Shown here: piece by piece, positions 22,063 to 33,715 of the stretch
Position numbering within the stretch: the first letter of the stretch is position 1
Layout: each line of letters starts with the position of its first letter
From: Tretioscincus oriximinensis
Taxonomy: Eukaryota; Chordata; Lepidosauria; Squamata; Gymnophthalmidae
Assembly (NCBI GenBank): GCA_022410635.1
Contig: JAJVDF010000190.1
Location: 3,408 to 67,407, forward strand
Direction of reading: 5' to 3'
Length of the DNA stretch: 64,000 bases
Program-made: the position numbers and the translations under genes
Notes under the pieces: model-generated
What the model was told of the DNA's origin: nothing
The model's database searches: none
What the model saw: only the letters and a program-made list of their open reading frames with translations

Positions 22063-22855
22063 TTTAATGATATATCCTGATTTGACAGCTGCCTTTCCCT
22101 GTTTACCGGTAATCCAGATAATTGGCTTTAAAACCTTCATTCTGTAGGTTTCTCTAACAGGCAGGTGAGACAAATGCAATAGAAATTCGACTTTCAATTG
22201 TTTTAGTGTCTCTGCCTGGATGCAGCCTTGTTTTCCTCAAAAATTCCAAACAGCTTTTGGCACACCTTTATAACACACATGTAATGCTTCCCCTTGGTTA
22301 GGAGCAGACAGCAAAGGTAGATCATTGTTTATCAATGAAAATAAGTTTTAAAGACAAAAGATTTCCTTCTACAGCTATTCTCCCCTGCTTAATCTTTTGG
22401 TTATTTTACCTCAAAGCATATCGTTATTTCCAGAAACATCCATCACTGTTGCTCTCACTGTTGTTCCAAGCACATCCCAGGGGTCTTCTTATCTTACAAA
22501 GACCATCTGCCTCAGTAGTAGCAAACTCTACTGTCTTTGGCCTCTGCTAATTGCCTGCATGTTTTCTTTCTAACCTAACAAAACACATGTATTTTACAGA
22601 GAGAAGAAACACAACATAAGAATATTTTTTACTGTTGATTAGTGTCTTCTGGTTGTTCTGCAGCTTGGCTCCAGAAAATGAAATAGGTATAGTCAGAGCC
22701 AAAAGCTTTACATTCCTTTCCTCCTGGGACTGCCAATGCTGCAGAAGAAAATGTGGTTTCCAAATAGTGTGTGGTGTGCGCTTTCCTCTTAGTCCTGAGG
22801 AATTGAACTAACACTGCTGCTCACAATGAATTCTTACCAAGTAGTATCCACTCCA
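22062..22855. other. No gene recognised
   Basis: Unique-looking AT-rich sequence; nothing supported. Confidence 0.55.
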
Positions 22856-23150
22856 CGAGGCCACACACATTCAGAAATCCACGCACTAAAAAGGCCCATG
22901 GACTCAGAACTTCCAGCCACTGCTGTGCATCCAGTTTCATATCTGACTTCTGCAAAATCCAATCAATAGCCTTCATAGGGCTTTCAATAACATGAACAAG
23001 GTAAATCTCATGAGACTCCGAGGATAGATCTAAAGGTTCACTGGCTCTCAGCTCACAGAGAACGCTGGGGATTGTAATAAGCCAAGTGGAGCAATGACGT
23101 ATGGGGCTTGAGAATACAATGTAATAAAAGAGTGTAGAAAATTAAAGGTA
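22855..23150 (+). repeat. Unclassified interspersed repeat, copy 1
   Basis: Collinear with 59840-60145 over about 290 bp: cttccagccact, tagccttcatagggc, aaatctcatgagactccgag, agagaacgctggggattgta, tgacgtatggggctt, aatgtaataaaa. No ORF, no TIR recognised. Family unknown. Confidence 0.7.
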
Positions 23151-23299
23151 GGTGAGGCAGCACCATGAATGTTTCTTTTCTAGTGAAATTAAACCTGTTG
23201 TGGTCCGGCAACCCTAATCAGGGGAAAAGAGGGTTTTTTCATGATTCAGTTCAGTTTTCCAGGACTGAGGTTGGATTAAAAGTATGTGTCTTACTCCAG

Positions 23300-23515
23300 G
23301 CTCAACCACTAGGATGGATATCTTGTTACTGCTTCCGAGATGGAACAACAATCAGTATTTCTGAAATACCATTTGGAGGGGGTCGAGAACGGGTGAAGAT
23401 TTTCTTCTGTTTCAGACTGCCCAGGTGTAATTGGTGGACCAACATGTGAGACAGAGTACTAGACTAGATGGGCTTCGGCCTGATTCAGCAGGGCTACTCT
23501 TATGTTTTTGTTACT
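23300..23515 (+). mobile_element. CR1 3' UTR fragment
   Basis: ctgcttccgagatggaacaa, tctgaaataccatttggagg, actgcccaggtgtaattggt and gggcttcggcctgattcagc follow the CR1 3' UTR. Tail ttatgtttttgtta. Confidence 0.82.
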
Positions 23516-23934
23516 CAGTCATTCGGGCTGCATCCAGATGTTTGATGTTATTTCAAGCAAGGCTTGAGCCAGGAGGGGAAAAGAAAAAGTGCCCAGACTC
23601 TTTTCCTCCACTTAGGCAGACTAGATGGGAGGCATGTGTGTGCTTTCCTTAGCTCTTTCCCACCCCACCAGTTCTCTATTGACCATAGCAAACAAGGTCT
23701 CTCTGTGTTTTGTTGCCTCCTAACTCCACCGAACTCATGGGTTTTTTTGGTGTTTGTGCAATGCTATCTGTTCAACTCATTCTTTTTTCCTTTTGCTTTC
23801 TGTTCTTCCCATCACNAGAGCTGTTTTCTTATTACGTGACTAATGTATTTGTGCTTGAGCTTCAGTATTTGTCTTTCCAATGAAGAGACAGAGTTCATTT
23901 TCTAGCCTACTCTATTGTACATTCAGGTTAAATT

Positions 23935-24015
23935 TTATTTATTTATTTTATTTATGCCCTATACTCAAAAGTGTCAGCGCAGATCACAGTAAAAAATAAA
24001 AAATAAATACAGTAA
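23935..24015 (-). mobile_element. L2/SINE tail fragment
   Basis: tatttatttattttatttat followed by gccctatactcaaaagtgtc is the reverse of the shared L2/SINE 3' end. It abuts the L1 truncation point. Confidence 0.6.
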
Positions 24016-24039
24016 AATAGGATAGTTAAAAATATTCAC

Positions 24040-27000
24040 ATTGCGGAGTCATTAGTATGGGATACTTTCAAGGCAGTAATTAGGGGAAATTGTATTAGAC
24101 AAGAGATCAGGAGGAACAGGGAAAGGATTAATTTAAGGAAGCAGTTAATTTCAGAAGTTTCGAATTTACAAAAAAATTACCAACATACTATGCGTAGAAG
24201 TGATAAATGTTTATTGGATCGCAAGAAAAATCAATTAGAGGTATTAGACAGAACTGAACTTATAAAAAAAATCCCTGTTCTTAAAAAATCAATTCCAAAC
24301 ATGGGATTCACAATCATCGAAAACAATGGCCAGAATGTTAAAGAACAATGAATCTAAGAACGAATTGATAAATTAAGGGACTAAAATGGACAAATAAAGA
24401 GCGATGAATTGGGAATTAAGGAAATTTTAGCCAATTTTTATACCACTCTTTATAGAGAAAGGATAATAGAGGAGGGTCCTATTCACGTGGAAGAACCTTT
24501 AAAAGTCGAGCAGAGGGTTAATCTTAATAAGGATATAACATTGGAGGAGATTTTAGAAGCAATAAGTTCATTAAACAGCGGGAAATCGCAGGGCCCAGAT
24601 GGTTACACTGCTGATTTTTACAAACTATTTAAACAAGGATTGGCCCCACAGTTATTAATTCTCTTTAATAAGGTTCTGAGACAGCAGGATATTCCTCCCA
24701 CTTGGAAAGAGGCAGAAGTGATCCCAATTCTGAAAAAAGGAAAAAAAGAAGAAGAGGTAGAATCATATAGGCCCATAACTTTGGCGAACGTGGATTATAA
24801 GATCTTTGCTAAAATAATTGCAAAGAGGCTAGAATTATGTATCCCCCACATGGTAGGAGAAGATCAATATGGTTTTGTGTGGAATCGTCAAATTTCGGAT
24901 CCAATCAGAATATCGGTTAACANGCTCAATCATGAAAAAAAAAAACACCACCATAAACTTTTACTACTGAAATTAGATGTATATAAAGCCTTCGATTCGG
25001 TGAATCATGCATATTTGGCTAAATTGGTTGAAAAATATGGATGTGGAAGGGAATTTTCTAATTTGGTTACACAATTATATGCCCAATATCATGCGAGGAT
25101 TAGAGTGAATGCTGGGTTTTCAAACCCTTTTCTGGNTANGAATGGGGTTAAGCAGGGGTGCCCACTCTCCCCTCTCCTCTTTCTATTGGCAATAGAACAG
25201 CTAGCAGCGAGGATAAGGAATAATCCTAATATACAAGGCTATAGATTGGCCCAACAGCAATTNAAAGTTAATTTATATGCAGATGATGCATTGCTTATTT
25301 TGGGGGATCCAGTTAATTCTTTTCNATATTTATCCCAAGATTTGGAAAATTTTGAAAAAATATCCGGTTTGAAGATAAATTTATCCAAATCAGCATTGTT
25401 AGCAATCAACATTAAAAAACGAGATCTAAGTCAAATAATAGGGATTAAGACAAATAATAAGAAAATGACTTACTTAGAAGTGAAGCTAACTAGGAATCCA
25501 GAAAGGTTAGTAAAAGCTATGTTAAAAAAATGGCCAAGTAAACATTGGGGCCTACTCACGAAGAGGAGGGCTATTCAGATGATGGTCGTACCTAGATTCA
25601 TGTTTCTGTTTCAGACAGTTCTGGGTACAATCCCAATACAAAAGTTAAAAAAGTGGGAGACAGAGATTAAAAACTGGGTGTTGAACCATAAAAAGAACAG
25701 AATATCCAATGATAACTTCTATTCTAATGTTAGTAAAGGCGGATGGGGTTTTCCCAGTTTAAGGGCATATTACGAACCCTGGCAACTTCTAGGAATGATA
25801 GACCTAGAGCAGGGGTGAGCAATTAATTTTTCCCAAGGGGCCGCATGAGAAATTGGGGTGGTTTTAGAGGGCCGGATTAATATAGTTAACTCAGTTCTAC
25901 CCAATACTGTATATAACTCTGAGCTAAGAGGGGCGGGCCGGTCAGAGACAGTAGGAGGGCCGCATGTGGCCCTCGGGCCGCCACTTGCCCAGGTCTGACC
26001 TAGAGTATAAAGAGCAAAACAAATCAGTAAGAATTGAGAGAATATTAAATAATATTGAAAATTATCCTCATAGAGAAAATGGGTAAAAGGATAACTAGAT
26101 TATGGCTTCCACCTACAAAGACATGTTGGAAAATATGGCAAAAATATCGGAGGAAAATTGACCCTGAGATTTACCAAGTTGCATCAACAAAAATTATGAA
26201 TATTAGATCAGAACTAACGCTAGCCAATTATTTAAAATTGTTGCCAATAAAAAGACTAAGAGAATTTTTTTCTAACATGGGAATTCCNGTTAGTATGTTA
26301 CAAATAAGAAATTTTCTTCCTACAGGACGTATGTGGCTCCAAGAGATGGCACTATATATATTTATATACAAAACAGAAGTAAAAAATCAAATGTGGGATC
26401 CCAAAACAGAATTCGAAAACATCGTGGAAATGCGAATTGCAAACAACAAATCTGTAATAGCAAGGCTACACAATATCCTCTTGAATGTTGAGTTTTTCAG
26501 CTACTCTAAAATCAAGGAACAATGGAANAGAGACATAAGCATTAATGATAGGGAATGGGAAAAATGGAATTTAGAGGTAGATATGATGAAGATGAACAAG
26601 TTGAAGGCAGTACAAAAAAAATGATAGGTAGATGGTTTAAAATCCCAAGACAATTGGCCCACATAACGGGGATGACACCAGATTGCTGGCATGGATGTTC
26701 TTTACTCGGTACTTATATACATATGTGGGCCCTATGCCCAGAATTAAGTATTTTCAGGAGGGAGGTTCAAGAAGAACTTAAACGCATTACAGGTGTAGAT
26801 ATACTATCTACTACGACATTTTGGATTATGAACAAAACGGAACTGATTAATAGTAGCCGAGATGTGGTCAATATAATTAAACAGGGTATCTGGGCAGCAC
26901 ATATAGTCGTAGCTCGGGGGTGGAAGGATAAGACCAAATAGTCACTCCAATTATGGTATGATTATTTTGCAGAGATAATGATGCATGATGCAGTACAGGA

Positions 27001-27329
27001 AAAGAGACTGTGATTATTAAACGTTCCAATTAGACATAGCTGGATACAAAGATGGAGATGTTTATATGACATGAGTGTTTCAGGTAACCCGAATATAAAC
27101 TTATTATTGAAGGAAACTATAGCTCTTATACACAAGCTTAGACTTATAATATATTTTGTTCATGCTGAATCCGATCATGGTCCTGGACAGAGGGAGGTGG
27201 GTGGGCAGTTTATATGTTTTCTTTTAATGTATTGGTTTATGTCTATTTATTTTTTCTTGATGTATGTACAAATGTTTTATTTCTTTTGTTCTTAAAATAA
27301 TAAAAATTAATTTCCAAAAAAAAAATAAT
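24040..27329 (+). pseudogene. 5'-truncated L1-clade LINE, ORF2 remnant (RT to 3' end)
   Basis: An AT-rich L1 lacking ORF1 and the endonuclease. Coding similarity starts near 24040 in the spacer before the reverse transcriptase. The longest open frame is 24409-25818, with the RT landmarks SGKSQGPDGYTADFYK, the [13 protein letters not shown] block and the catalytic YADD at 25276-25287. The L1 C-terminal domain continues at 26055-26624 and, after a frame change, at 26555-26941, where CWHGCSLLGTYIHMWALCP gives the zinc-knuckle-like L1 tail motif. An AT-rich 3' UTR ends in an A-tract near 27318-27329. It is broken by in-frame N codons, frame shifts and a hAT insertion at 25810-25997, so it cannot be active. 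Confidence 0.9.
25810..25997. mobile_element. hAT-type non-autonomous element inserted in L1 ORF2
   Basis: A 188-bp element with imperfect terminal inverted repeats: CAGGGGTGAGCAA at the left and CAGACCTGGGCAA (reverse complement) at the right. It is flanked by a perfect 8-bp duplication ACCTAGAG (25802-25809 and 25998-26005), the hAT signature. The interior is GC-rich (gggccgg, ggccgc) against the AT-rich L1. The L1 reading resumes after the second duplication, so this insertion is younger than the L1 copy. Confidence 0.92.
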
Positions 27330-27364
27330 AATCACAGATCCTGCAAAGAGAGGGGATAATTGGC

Positions 27365-27505
27365 TCGCCAGAGGTTCACAGATTTCTCGGGTGGGAATTT
27401 TGGAGGGGAAGGCATGTTGGTGGGTGATTTGCATATTTATTGAATATGCAAATTAGCATGAATATTAATTACCCCAGTTTGTGACTCAGAAAATCTGGTC
27501 AGTCT
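27365..27505 (-). mobile_element. Partial hAT-like element (relative of 10715-11815)
   Basis: Reverse orientation: gatttctcgggtgggaattt, tttgcatatttattgaatat, gcaaattagcatgaatatta and the end cagaaaatctggtcagtctt. Truncated on the side next to the L1 tail. Confidence 0.65.
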
Positions 27506-28395
27506 TCACCATCTGCAGCTTCTCAACTGTCTTCAAGGTAAACACACAGAGTGCATTACAATAGTCCACTCTGAAAGTTACCAGAGCCAAATTTACTGTG
27601 TGAGAATGAGTGTGAGAACTTTGATCACAAACGCATAGACTTCACAGATGAAAAATATCTTTGTGAATATTAAACCTTGCTCGGTAACAACAGGAACATG
27701 TAAATCCCACTGCCAACTTGAAGCAAATGTTCATTTATCAGCAATAGCCAGACCTGAGTCAACAAAATGATGGATCAAATATTAATTTAGCGTTTTCATC
27801 AAAAGAATAAAGATTGCTAATGTAATTTCCATTTGCTCACTGTTTTTAGAATCACATTATTCTTATTAGAACTCCTGGCTGTACCTTGTCAAGGGCTTTT
27901 CATTAAATAGTTTAGAATTCTTTTTTTTTNAAAAAAATGAATTGTTGAGAGACTGAATGTTCTTTTACGTTTAGTACCTTGCTTAGACCCTTGTCACCTC
28001 TTCGAGTTCACATCTAGTTGGTGCTTGTTAATTATTTAAACATCTAATCAGGAAATTCTGTATTGATTTTAGAAGAGACAATTCATCCAAAGAATAGATA
28101 TGAAGTATTTTTTCATGTCTGGGCTTCACTGAAGACAGAAAGAAAGAAAAAAGAAAGAGAAAAAGAGGAAGAAATAAAAGAAATAATGTGGCAACTTTAT
28201 CTGCCCCTTGTGCCTCTGGGAGAAGTGGAGGAACTACATTTATTACATCATAATGATGAATGTGATCTCTTTTTTAAAAGCCTTTTCTTTGTGTAATTTT
28301 GCAGTGCAATTGCATAATTGAACAAAAAAGATGGTATTTTCCAAACAGGAAGAAGAGCCAGATTTTATTCCCCACTTTTATCAACCTGAAGGGAA
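27505..28395. other. No gene recognised
   Basis: Non-coding. Contains an N at a T9/A7 junction (27929-27930) and a GAAA-rich patch at 28135-28185. Confidence 0.55.
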
Positions 28396-28850
28396 TCAAG
28401 AACATAAGAACATAAGAACATAAGAACATAAGAACATAAGAACATAAGAACATAAGAAGAGCCATCCTGGATCAGGCCACAGCCCATCAGGTCCAGCATT
28501 CTGTGTCACACAGAGGCCCACCAGATGCACCTGGGCAGTCCGAACAGAGGAAAGCAAAATATGCACCAGTTCACGACTCCCTGCAAATGGTATTTCAGGA
28601 GTCCTGCCTGTTGCTCCATCCCAGAGGCAACATCCAGACATCCATCCTAGTATCCATTTATATCTTTGGTGTCCATAAACCTGTCTAGTCCTGTCTTGAA
28701 ACTATCCAAGCTGTTAGCTACCACTACCTCTTCAGGAAGTAAATTCCACAGGCCGATGACCCTCTGGGTGAAAAAATACTTTCCTTTGTCTGTTCTCACT
28801 TTTCTACCCAACAGTTTTAAGGAGTTGGGTAGTTTTAAGCTCCCATAACC
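28396..28850 (-). mobile_element. CR1 3' fragment with long octamer tail
   Basis: Tail of about seven ACATAAGA units at 28399-28456, then the 3' UTR and the ORF2 end read on the minus strand (DRFMDTKDINGY to NSLKLLGRKVRTDKGKYF). Truncated near 28825. Confidence 0.93.
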
Positions 28851-28854
28851 TTCT

Positions 28855-28978
28855 GTTCTTCTCTTTACAACAGACACCTTGTGAAGTGCTGGCTTTAGTG
28901 GAGAAGTGCAGAATCGAAACAGGTGACTTCCAGATGAGACTCTGACACTCTAACCACTACACCAGAGCGACTCTCTGG
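28855..28978 (-). mobile_element. SINE family A, reverse
   Basis: tctttacaacagacaccttg, then gaatcgaaacaggtgacttc (box B) and ctctaaccactacaccagag (box A) at 28945-28965. Confidence 0.75.
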
Positions 28979-28979
28979 A

Positions 28980-29595
28980 TGGACATAAAAAAAATTAGCA
29001 TTTAAGAACTTTTTCCTTTCCTCTCATTTCTCACTCCTTCACTTCCACCTTCTTTCCTCCGTCATCTGCCTGATGTCAGAATTTTAGCCTGGATGTCAAG
29101 CATTGCCTTCCTTGGTTTACAAAGTCTTCAGTGTGGCTACTTGCTGGAAGATAGTGTTTTAATCCTATCTTCTGCTGGGGTTAAGCTGTGGCAACAGAGT
29201 GAGCAAGAAGGACAAGACATATCGTATCTACCACATTGCCTGTGGTGAAAAGGAATGTGGGATCCAAACCCTTTTCAAGCCTATAAGTCAACCAGAATCT
29301 AATGAACCAGCTTAAATCATAAAAAGGAAACTATATAGCAACATCTGATGCTTGAGACGACTATTAAATGCTGGAACCATATATGTTCAAAGATATGCCA
29401 AGTTCTGTCAGCTTGCAATGTGAGGCTTTCACACCAANAGCATTGTATCAGTATTCAGTCCAGGTTAAATGGGCACTTAAACTGAAAATGCAATCAGATA
29501 TGCTTAACGAGGTGCCCTCTGGGGCTGTGTGAACAGATACAGAAAAAAACCAACATTCTGAGGAATAAACAAAGGGCTTGGAACATTGACAACCT
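28980..29595. other. No gene recognised
   Basis: Unique-looking non-coding sequence. Confidence 0.55.
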
Positions 29596-29740
29596 CAAGG
29601 GAGAGGGAGGAAGATAAGCAGGAAGGAATGAAGGAATGAAGGAGGAAAGGAAGGAGAGAAGGAGGAAGAAGGAATTAGGAAGGAAGAAGAAAAGGAAGAG
29701 GGAATGAAGGAGAGAAGGAATAAGGAAGGGGTGGGGAGGG
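29595..29740 (+). repeat. GGAA/GAAT purine-rich low-complexity tract
   Basis: About 145 nt almost without pyrimidines: ggaaggaatgaaggaatgaa, gaaggaggaagaaggaatta and similar, ending in gggtggggagggg. Confidence 0.9.
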
Positions 29741-32375
29741 GTGTAGGAACACGATGGCTATCTCATCCAATGGTTGGGCAAACCCAGGTCAGCGAAGGTC
29801 GCATGTGCTTGTGTAATCAACTCCTATGCTTAGCATCAGTGCATCAGTTAGCATGAATGCTGCTTAGGCTTCATGGAGTGATTGGCAGGCCTGGGATTGT
29901 GCAAGCTGGCATCGGTGAGGTAACATCCTTATCAGTGTAACTGCATTTGCCAAGTTTCTTTGGGTACTCCTTAAAGCTCCCTCAAAGTTTCCCATACACC
30001 TTAAGCTTCTTCTTGCATTCCGTACCTGTTAGGTATCTATGATTTGTTATCTTGTTTATGAGCTAAAGCATTAGCATATGTATGCATGTGCTTGAGAGAA
30101 AGGGGTTTTTGGTAAGGGATATGATAAAAACTCGAGGAGAAATAAAACAAGTTCTTTTTTACCCTCCTTCCATTCTGTTTGTGTGTGTTTTACATCCGCC
30201 ACTCTACAGAGGGGGAAGCAGCACTTACAGTCCGGGCTCTCACTCAAGTCTCACAGCAAATGAAATGGCGCCTCCACAGACACTGAGGGAGAGATTCTAG
30301 CTCCTCCCAGGGGCAGCCCTCCCATTCTGTGAAGTCTGTTCACAGCTGCCTGGAGCATTTCCTGATTGCTCGCAGCTCATCACTGAAGGCCTGTGATTGG
30401 CCCAGAGTTCTCCATTGTTCTATATGGAGATTTTTACATTTGATTGATCTTTACATGGGCACTGAACCCAGCAGACCCAAGTTAGCACTGCCCNGACAAA
30501 ATCCCTATAATCACCTTATGCTGTTCTGAAGCCTGGGAATGAGCTACCTTTTGCTCACACTTAGTTTAAGAAACCAAGAGCAACATGAGCACAGAGAAGG
30601 GAAAACATGGGAACAAATGCTGTTGGCTGTAGAACATCAGACAGGTGGGTACANTCAATCAGTGGTGAGCATTCATTGTCAGGAAAGCATGGCCGCATTT
30701 GGGTCCCATGCACTCAGAGGGGAAAAGTGAGTGAAATCTGCAATTTAAAATTGATCGCAAATTTTGCTGGGAAAAAGAGAGGACCTACCTTTCATTGTAT
30801 CCGTCTGGAGCTGGCGCGAGGTGGATTTGCTGCAATCCTGCAGTCCTGTTGGAAGGCGTCTTCTCGTGCTGCCCGTCTTCTCACAAGGACATGACAGACA
30901 CAGGGGCGCAGGCAGCTCTTAATGGAGGACACCAGCATTTCACCTGCAGTCAGAAAAGATCTGCAATAGGAGATTCCTTTCTTATTGCAGATCTCTTACG
31001 GATGGATGGCGAAGCCTCCTTTAAAGCATCAAGAAACAGATACATTTTTGTCATGAGCCTTAGATGCAATGACAAAGTCTAGGGAAATGAAGTTGCCTAA
31101 CCTTTTAATCATTTGAATGCCTGTTATTTGTCTATCTGCCCTGTCTGCTCTTACCCTAAGAATACCTTCTGTGTCTAATGCTACTTGGTTATTTCTAAGG
31201 ACCTACAAGCAACATTACATTAACCATATGCTGTTGAATTGTTTCACTGGTATGTCTATTGTCCTCCACCAATGCAAGGGATCCAAAGTTCATAGTATTT
31301 TGTAAGCTGAGTGTTCTTGCGTCAAGTACTTCACCACAAGATTTTACAGAGCAATAATGGTGAACAGTGAGAAAAGTAGCAGCCAAGTCATCTGTCCGCC
31401 TTGCAGGTGGCTAAGGAGTCATTGCTCTTTACCATCTGGATGCATGTCTCCTCTCTTCTTTCTAGTCCAGGAAGCAAAAAGCAATGAAATAACACTTCTT
31501 TAACCCTTCCCACCATGATCAGAGGGGTTACCTTTCTAATCTACCATTGTCCTACTTAATATACTGGGTAAATATTGGCAAATGTTGCAATCTGCTTATC
31601 ACAAAGAGATAAAGGGAAGATTGGCACAAGAAAAGAATAAATGTTGTATCTTTTGTGCCCTTCTCCCTACGAATTAAATGCAATGACATTCCTGTGGAGC
31701 TGTTCCTAATGTGATAGAGAGCTGCCACCATACCACTGCTACTGTTCTTGGCCATCAAGATTGCAACTAGATCCTCCTGGCTGCATTCTTTCCAACTAAA
31801 GCAGGGATGGCCATGGAGCCATTTGGTCTGGCCCATGGACCTTCCTGGCCTTTCCCCTGTCCTTTTCAAAAAAAAAGTATTCTAAAAGAAGCCATTTTCT
31901 AAAAGAAACAAACTTTTCCTTATATCGCTCTTGGCTTGCTTTTGAATTCCAGCCATCGAGATGGCAGTGATTGGGCCCTGGCTGGTAGTTGAATGCATCT
32001 GAGCACTATGATGGCACTCTGCCAGTATGAACACTGTGCCAGAGAGGAGGCAGCTGACTGCTGTGCTTTTTGTGTGCAGGAGGAGAATGGGCTTCCCCAT
32101 GGGGGGAGGGGTCTGGGTAGGGTAGGGGGTCTGGGTGGCGGAGCGCCTAGAGTGGGAGGGCACAGCCTGGAGTAGGGGAGGGGATATGCCCCCCACGTGT
32201 TGTTATAAATATCAGAAAAGCCCTTCTCAGAACAAAGGTTTCCTGCCTCTAAAGGCAAGTTCTTTATCAAGGTTACAGCTACAGAAGGAAAAAAGTAGAA
32301 GTACTGAATATAAAAAACATTAATAGCAGTGAATTAAGAAGTGAAAAGGGAATCACAGGGAATATGGTGTATGGA
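29740..32375. other. No gene recognised; small perfect hairpin
   Basis: ORFs up to about 115 codons overlap on both strands without family resemblance. A perfect 12-bp hairpin (agatctgcaata / tattgcagatct) with a 14-nt loop lies at 30957-30994. A G-rich patch (ggggggaggggtctgggtag) is at 32101. Confidence 0.5.
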
Positions 32376-32379
32376 TATT

Positions 32380-32835
32380 AATGTGAGAATAGAAGAGACA
32401 GGGAAGGAAATAATAAAAATTAAAAAGTAAGAATAGTAGAATGGAAGAAATGTGGAGAAATATATTACATAAATGGTACAGAACTCAAGCGCAACTCTCA
32501 CACTACTTGGTAATATTTCTGGACTGAGTTGGCACGGTTGCCAACAAAGAGGGAAATTTATACATATGACATAGAAATGTGGAAAAGTCCAGTAATATTA
32601 GAAGGAGGTGGAGAGGAAAATCAATGGAACGCTGAATATGCAAATAGTAATGAATGATAAAATGGCAGTATTACATGGAGGAATGGATCACAGAATTGGG
32701 AGATATGTTAGACAAAATAAATACATGCGCACAAACAGTTCTAATGGAAGGGTGGAAACTGGCTATGCAAAGACTACAGGAACACATTTTGAACATAATA
32801 ACCACGGATATTTCAAACTGTATTTATAAACAACC
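32380..32835 (+). other. Coding-like AT-rich fragment, unclassified
   Basis: Three plus-frame segments can be stitched only with stops, including WTELARLPTKREIYTYDIEM-like and LMEGWKLAMQRLQEHIL-like stretches near 32520 and 32740. The codon texture resembles a degraded retroelement ORF, but no diagnostic motif is visible. Confidence 0.25.
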
Positions 32836-32871
32836 TAGGTGATTTGCAAAAGAAGGTAGACTGTAAACAAA

Positions 32872-33015
32872 AGTGAGTAGCAAAGGAGCTAGTAGCACTT
32901 TGAGACTAACTTGAGAAAAGAGGATGGCATAAGCTTTTGTAGACACGTCTACTTTTTCAGATGCTGGAGAAAAAGATAGGCAGCATGAGCTTTCATAGAT
33001 GAGTCTAGTTCTCCA
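32872..33015 (+). repeat. Fold-back family, one and a half arms in direct order
   Basis: caaaggagctagtagcactt, gagactaacttgagaaaaga, gcataagcttttgtagacac, cagatgctgg, then a second arm-like piece gcagcatgagctttcataga and tgagtctagttctccaggtg. Confidence 0.65.
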
Positions 33016-33034
33016 GGTGCTCAACTCGGAAAGA

Positions 33035-33715
33035 GCCAGAATTATTTTCTCTTATCACACAATGCTAGGACTGGGGGACATTCCTTGAAACTGATGGGCA
33101 GAACAGTGAGGAAATAATTTTTCATCCAGAGGAATTTACCCTCTATCCGGAGAAAATTCACCCAGAGGAAATTACTCTCACAAGAGGTGGTGGTAGCTAG
33201 CAGCCTGGATAGCTTTAAGACAAAATTAAACAAATTAATGGACTCCAAGGGTATGAATAGCTACTAGGATGGCTTGCTTGATGCTGTCTCTTGGCTGAAG
33301 AGGTAGTGGTAGCTAACAGCTTGGATAGTTTCAAGACAGGACTAGACAGGTTTATGGACACCAAGGGTATAAATGGATACTAGGATGGATGTCTGGATGT
33401 TGCCTCCGGGATGGAGCAACAGGCAGGACTCCATAAATACCATTTGCAGGGAGTCATGAACAGGAGCATATTTTACTTCCCTCTGTTCGGACTGCCCAGG
33501 TGCATCTGGTGGGCCTCTGTGTGAGAGAGAATGCTGGACTTGATGGGCTGTGGCCTGATCCAGTATGGTTCTTCTTATGTTCTTATGATGCCTCTGAAAT
33601 AGCATCTGTAGGGAGTTTAGCACAGGTAAAAAAATTGCCTTGGTGGGCCACTGAGTGGGACAGAATGCTGGAGTACATGGGCTCTGGCCCCATTCAGCTT
33701 CTCTTATTTACTTAT
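33035..33715 (+). mobile_element. Older CR1 3' end split by a younger CR1
   Basis: Outer CR1: 33035-33294 (attattttctcttatcacac ... ggatggcttgcttgatgctg) and 33588-33715 (tgcctctgaaatagcatctg ... cttatttacttatgag). Inner CR1: about 33295-33587, starting gaagaggtagtggtagctaa and ending in ttcttatgttcttatg. The outer copy is diverged and the inner close to the young subfamily, giving an insertion order. Confidence 0.82.

Noticed and set aside
28399..28456. Regular short repeats that could suggest a CRISPR array
   Set aside because: They are uninterrupted 8-bp ACATAAGA units without spacers, the known CR1 tail type.
30957..30994. Possible microRNA hairpin
   Set aside because: The perfect stem is only 12 bp with a 14-nt loop, too short for a microRNA precursor.
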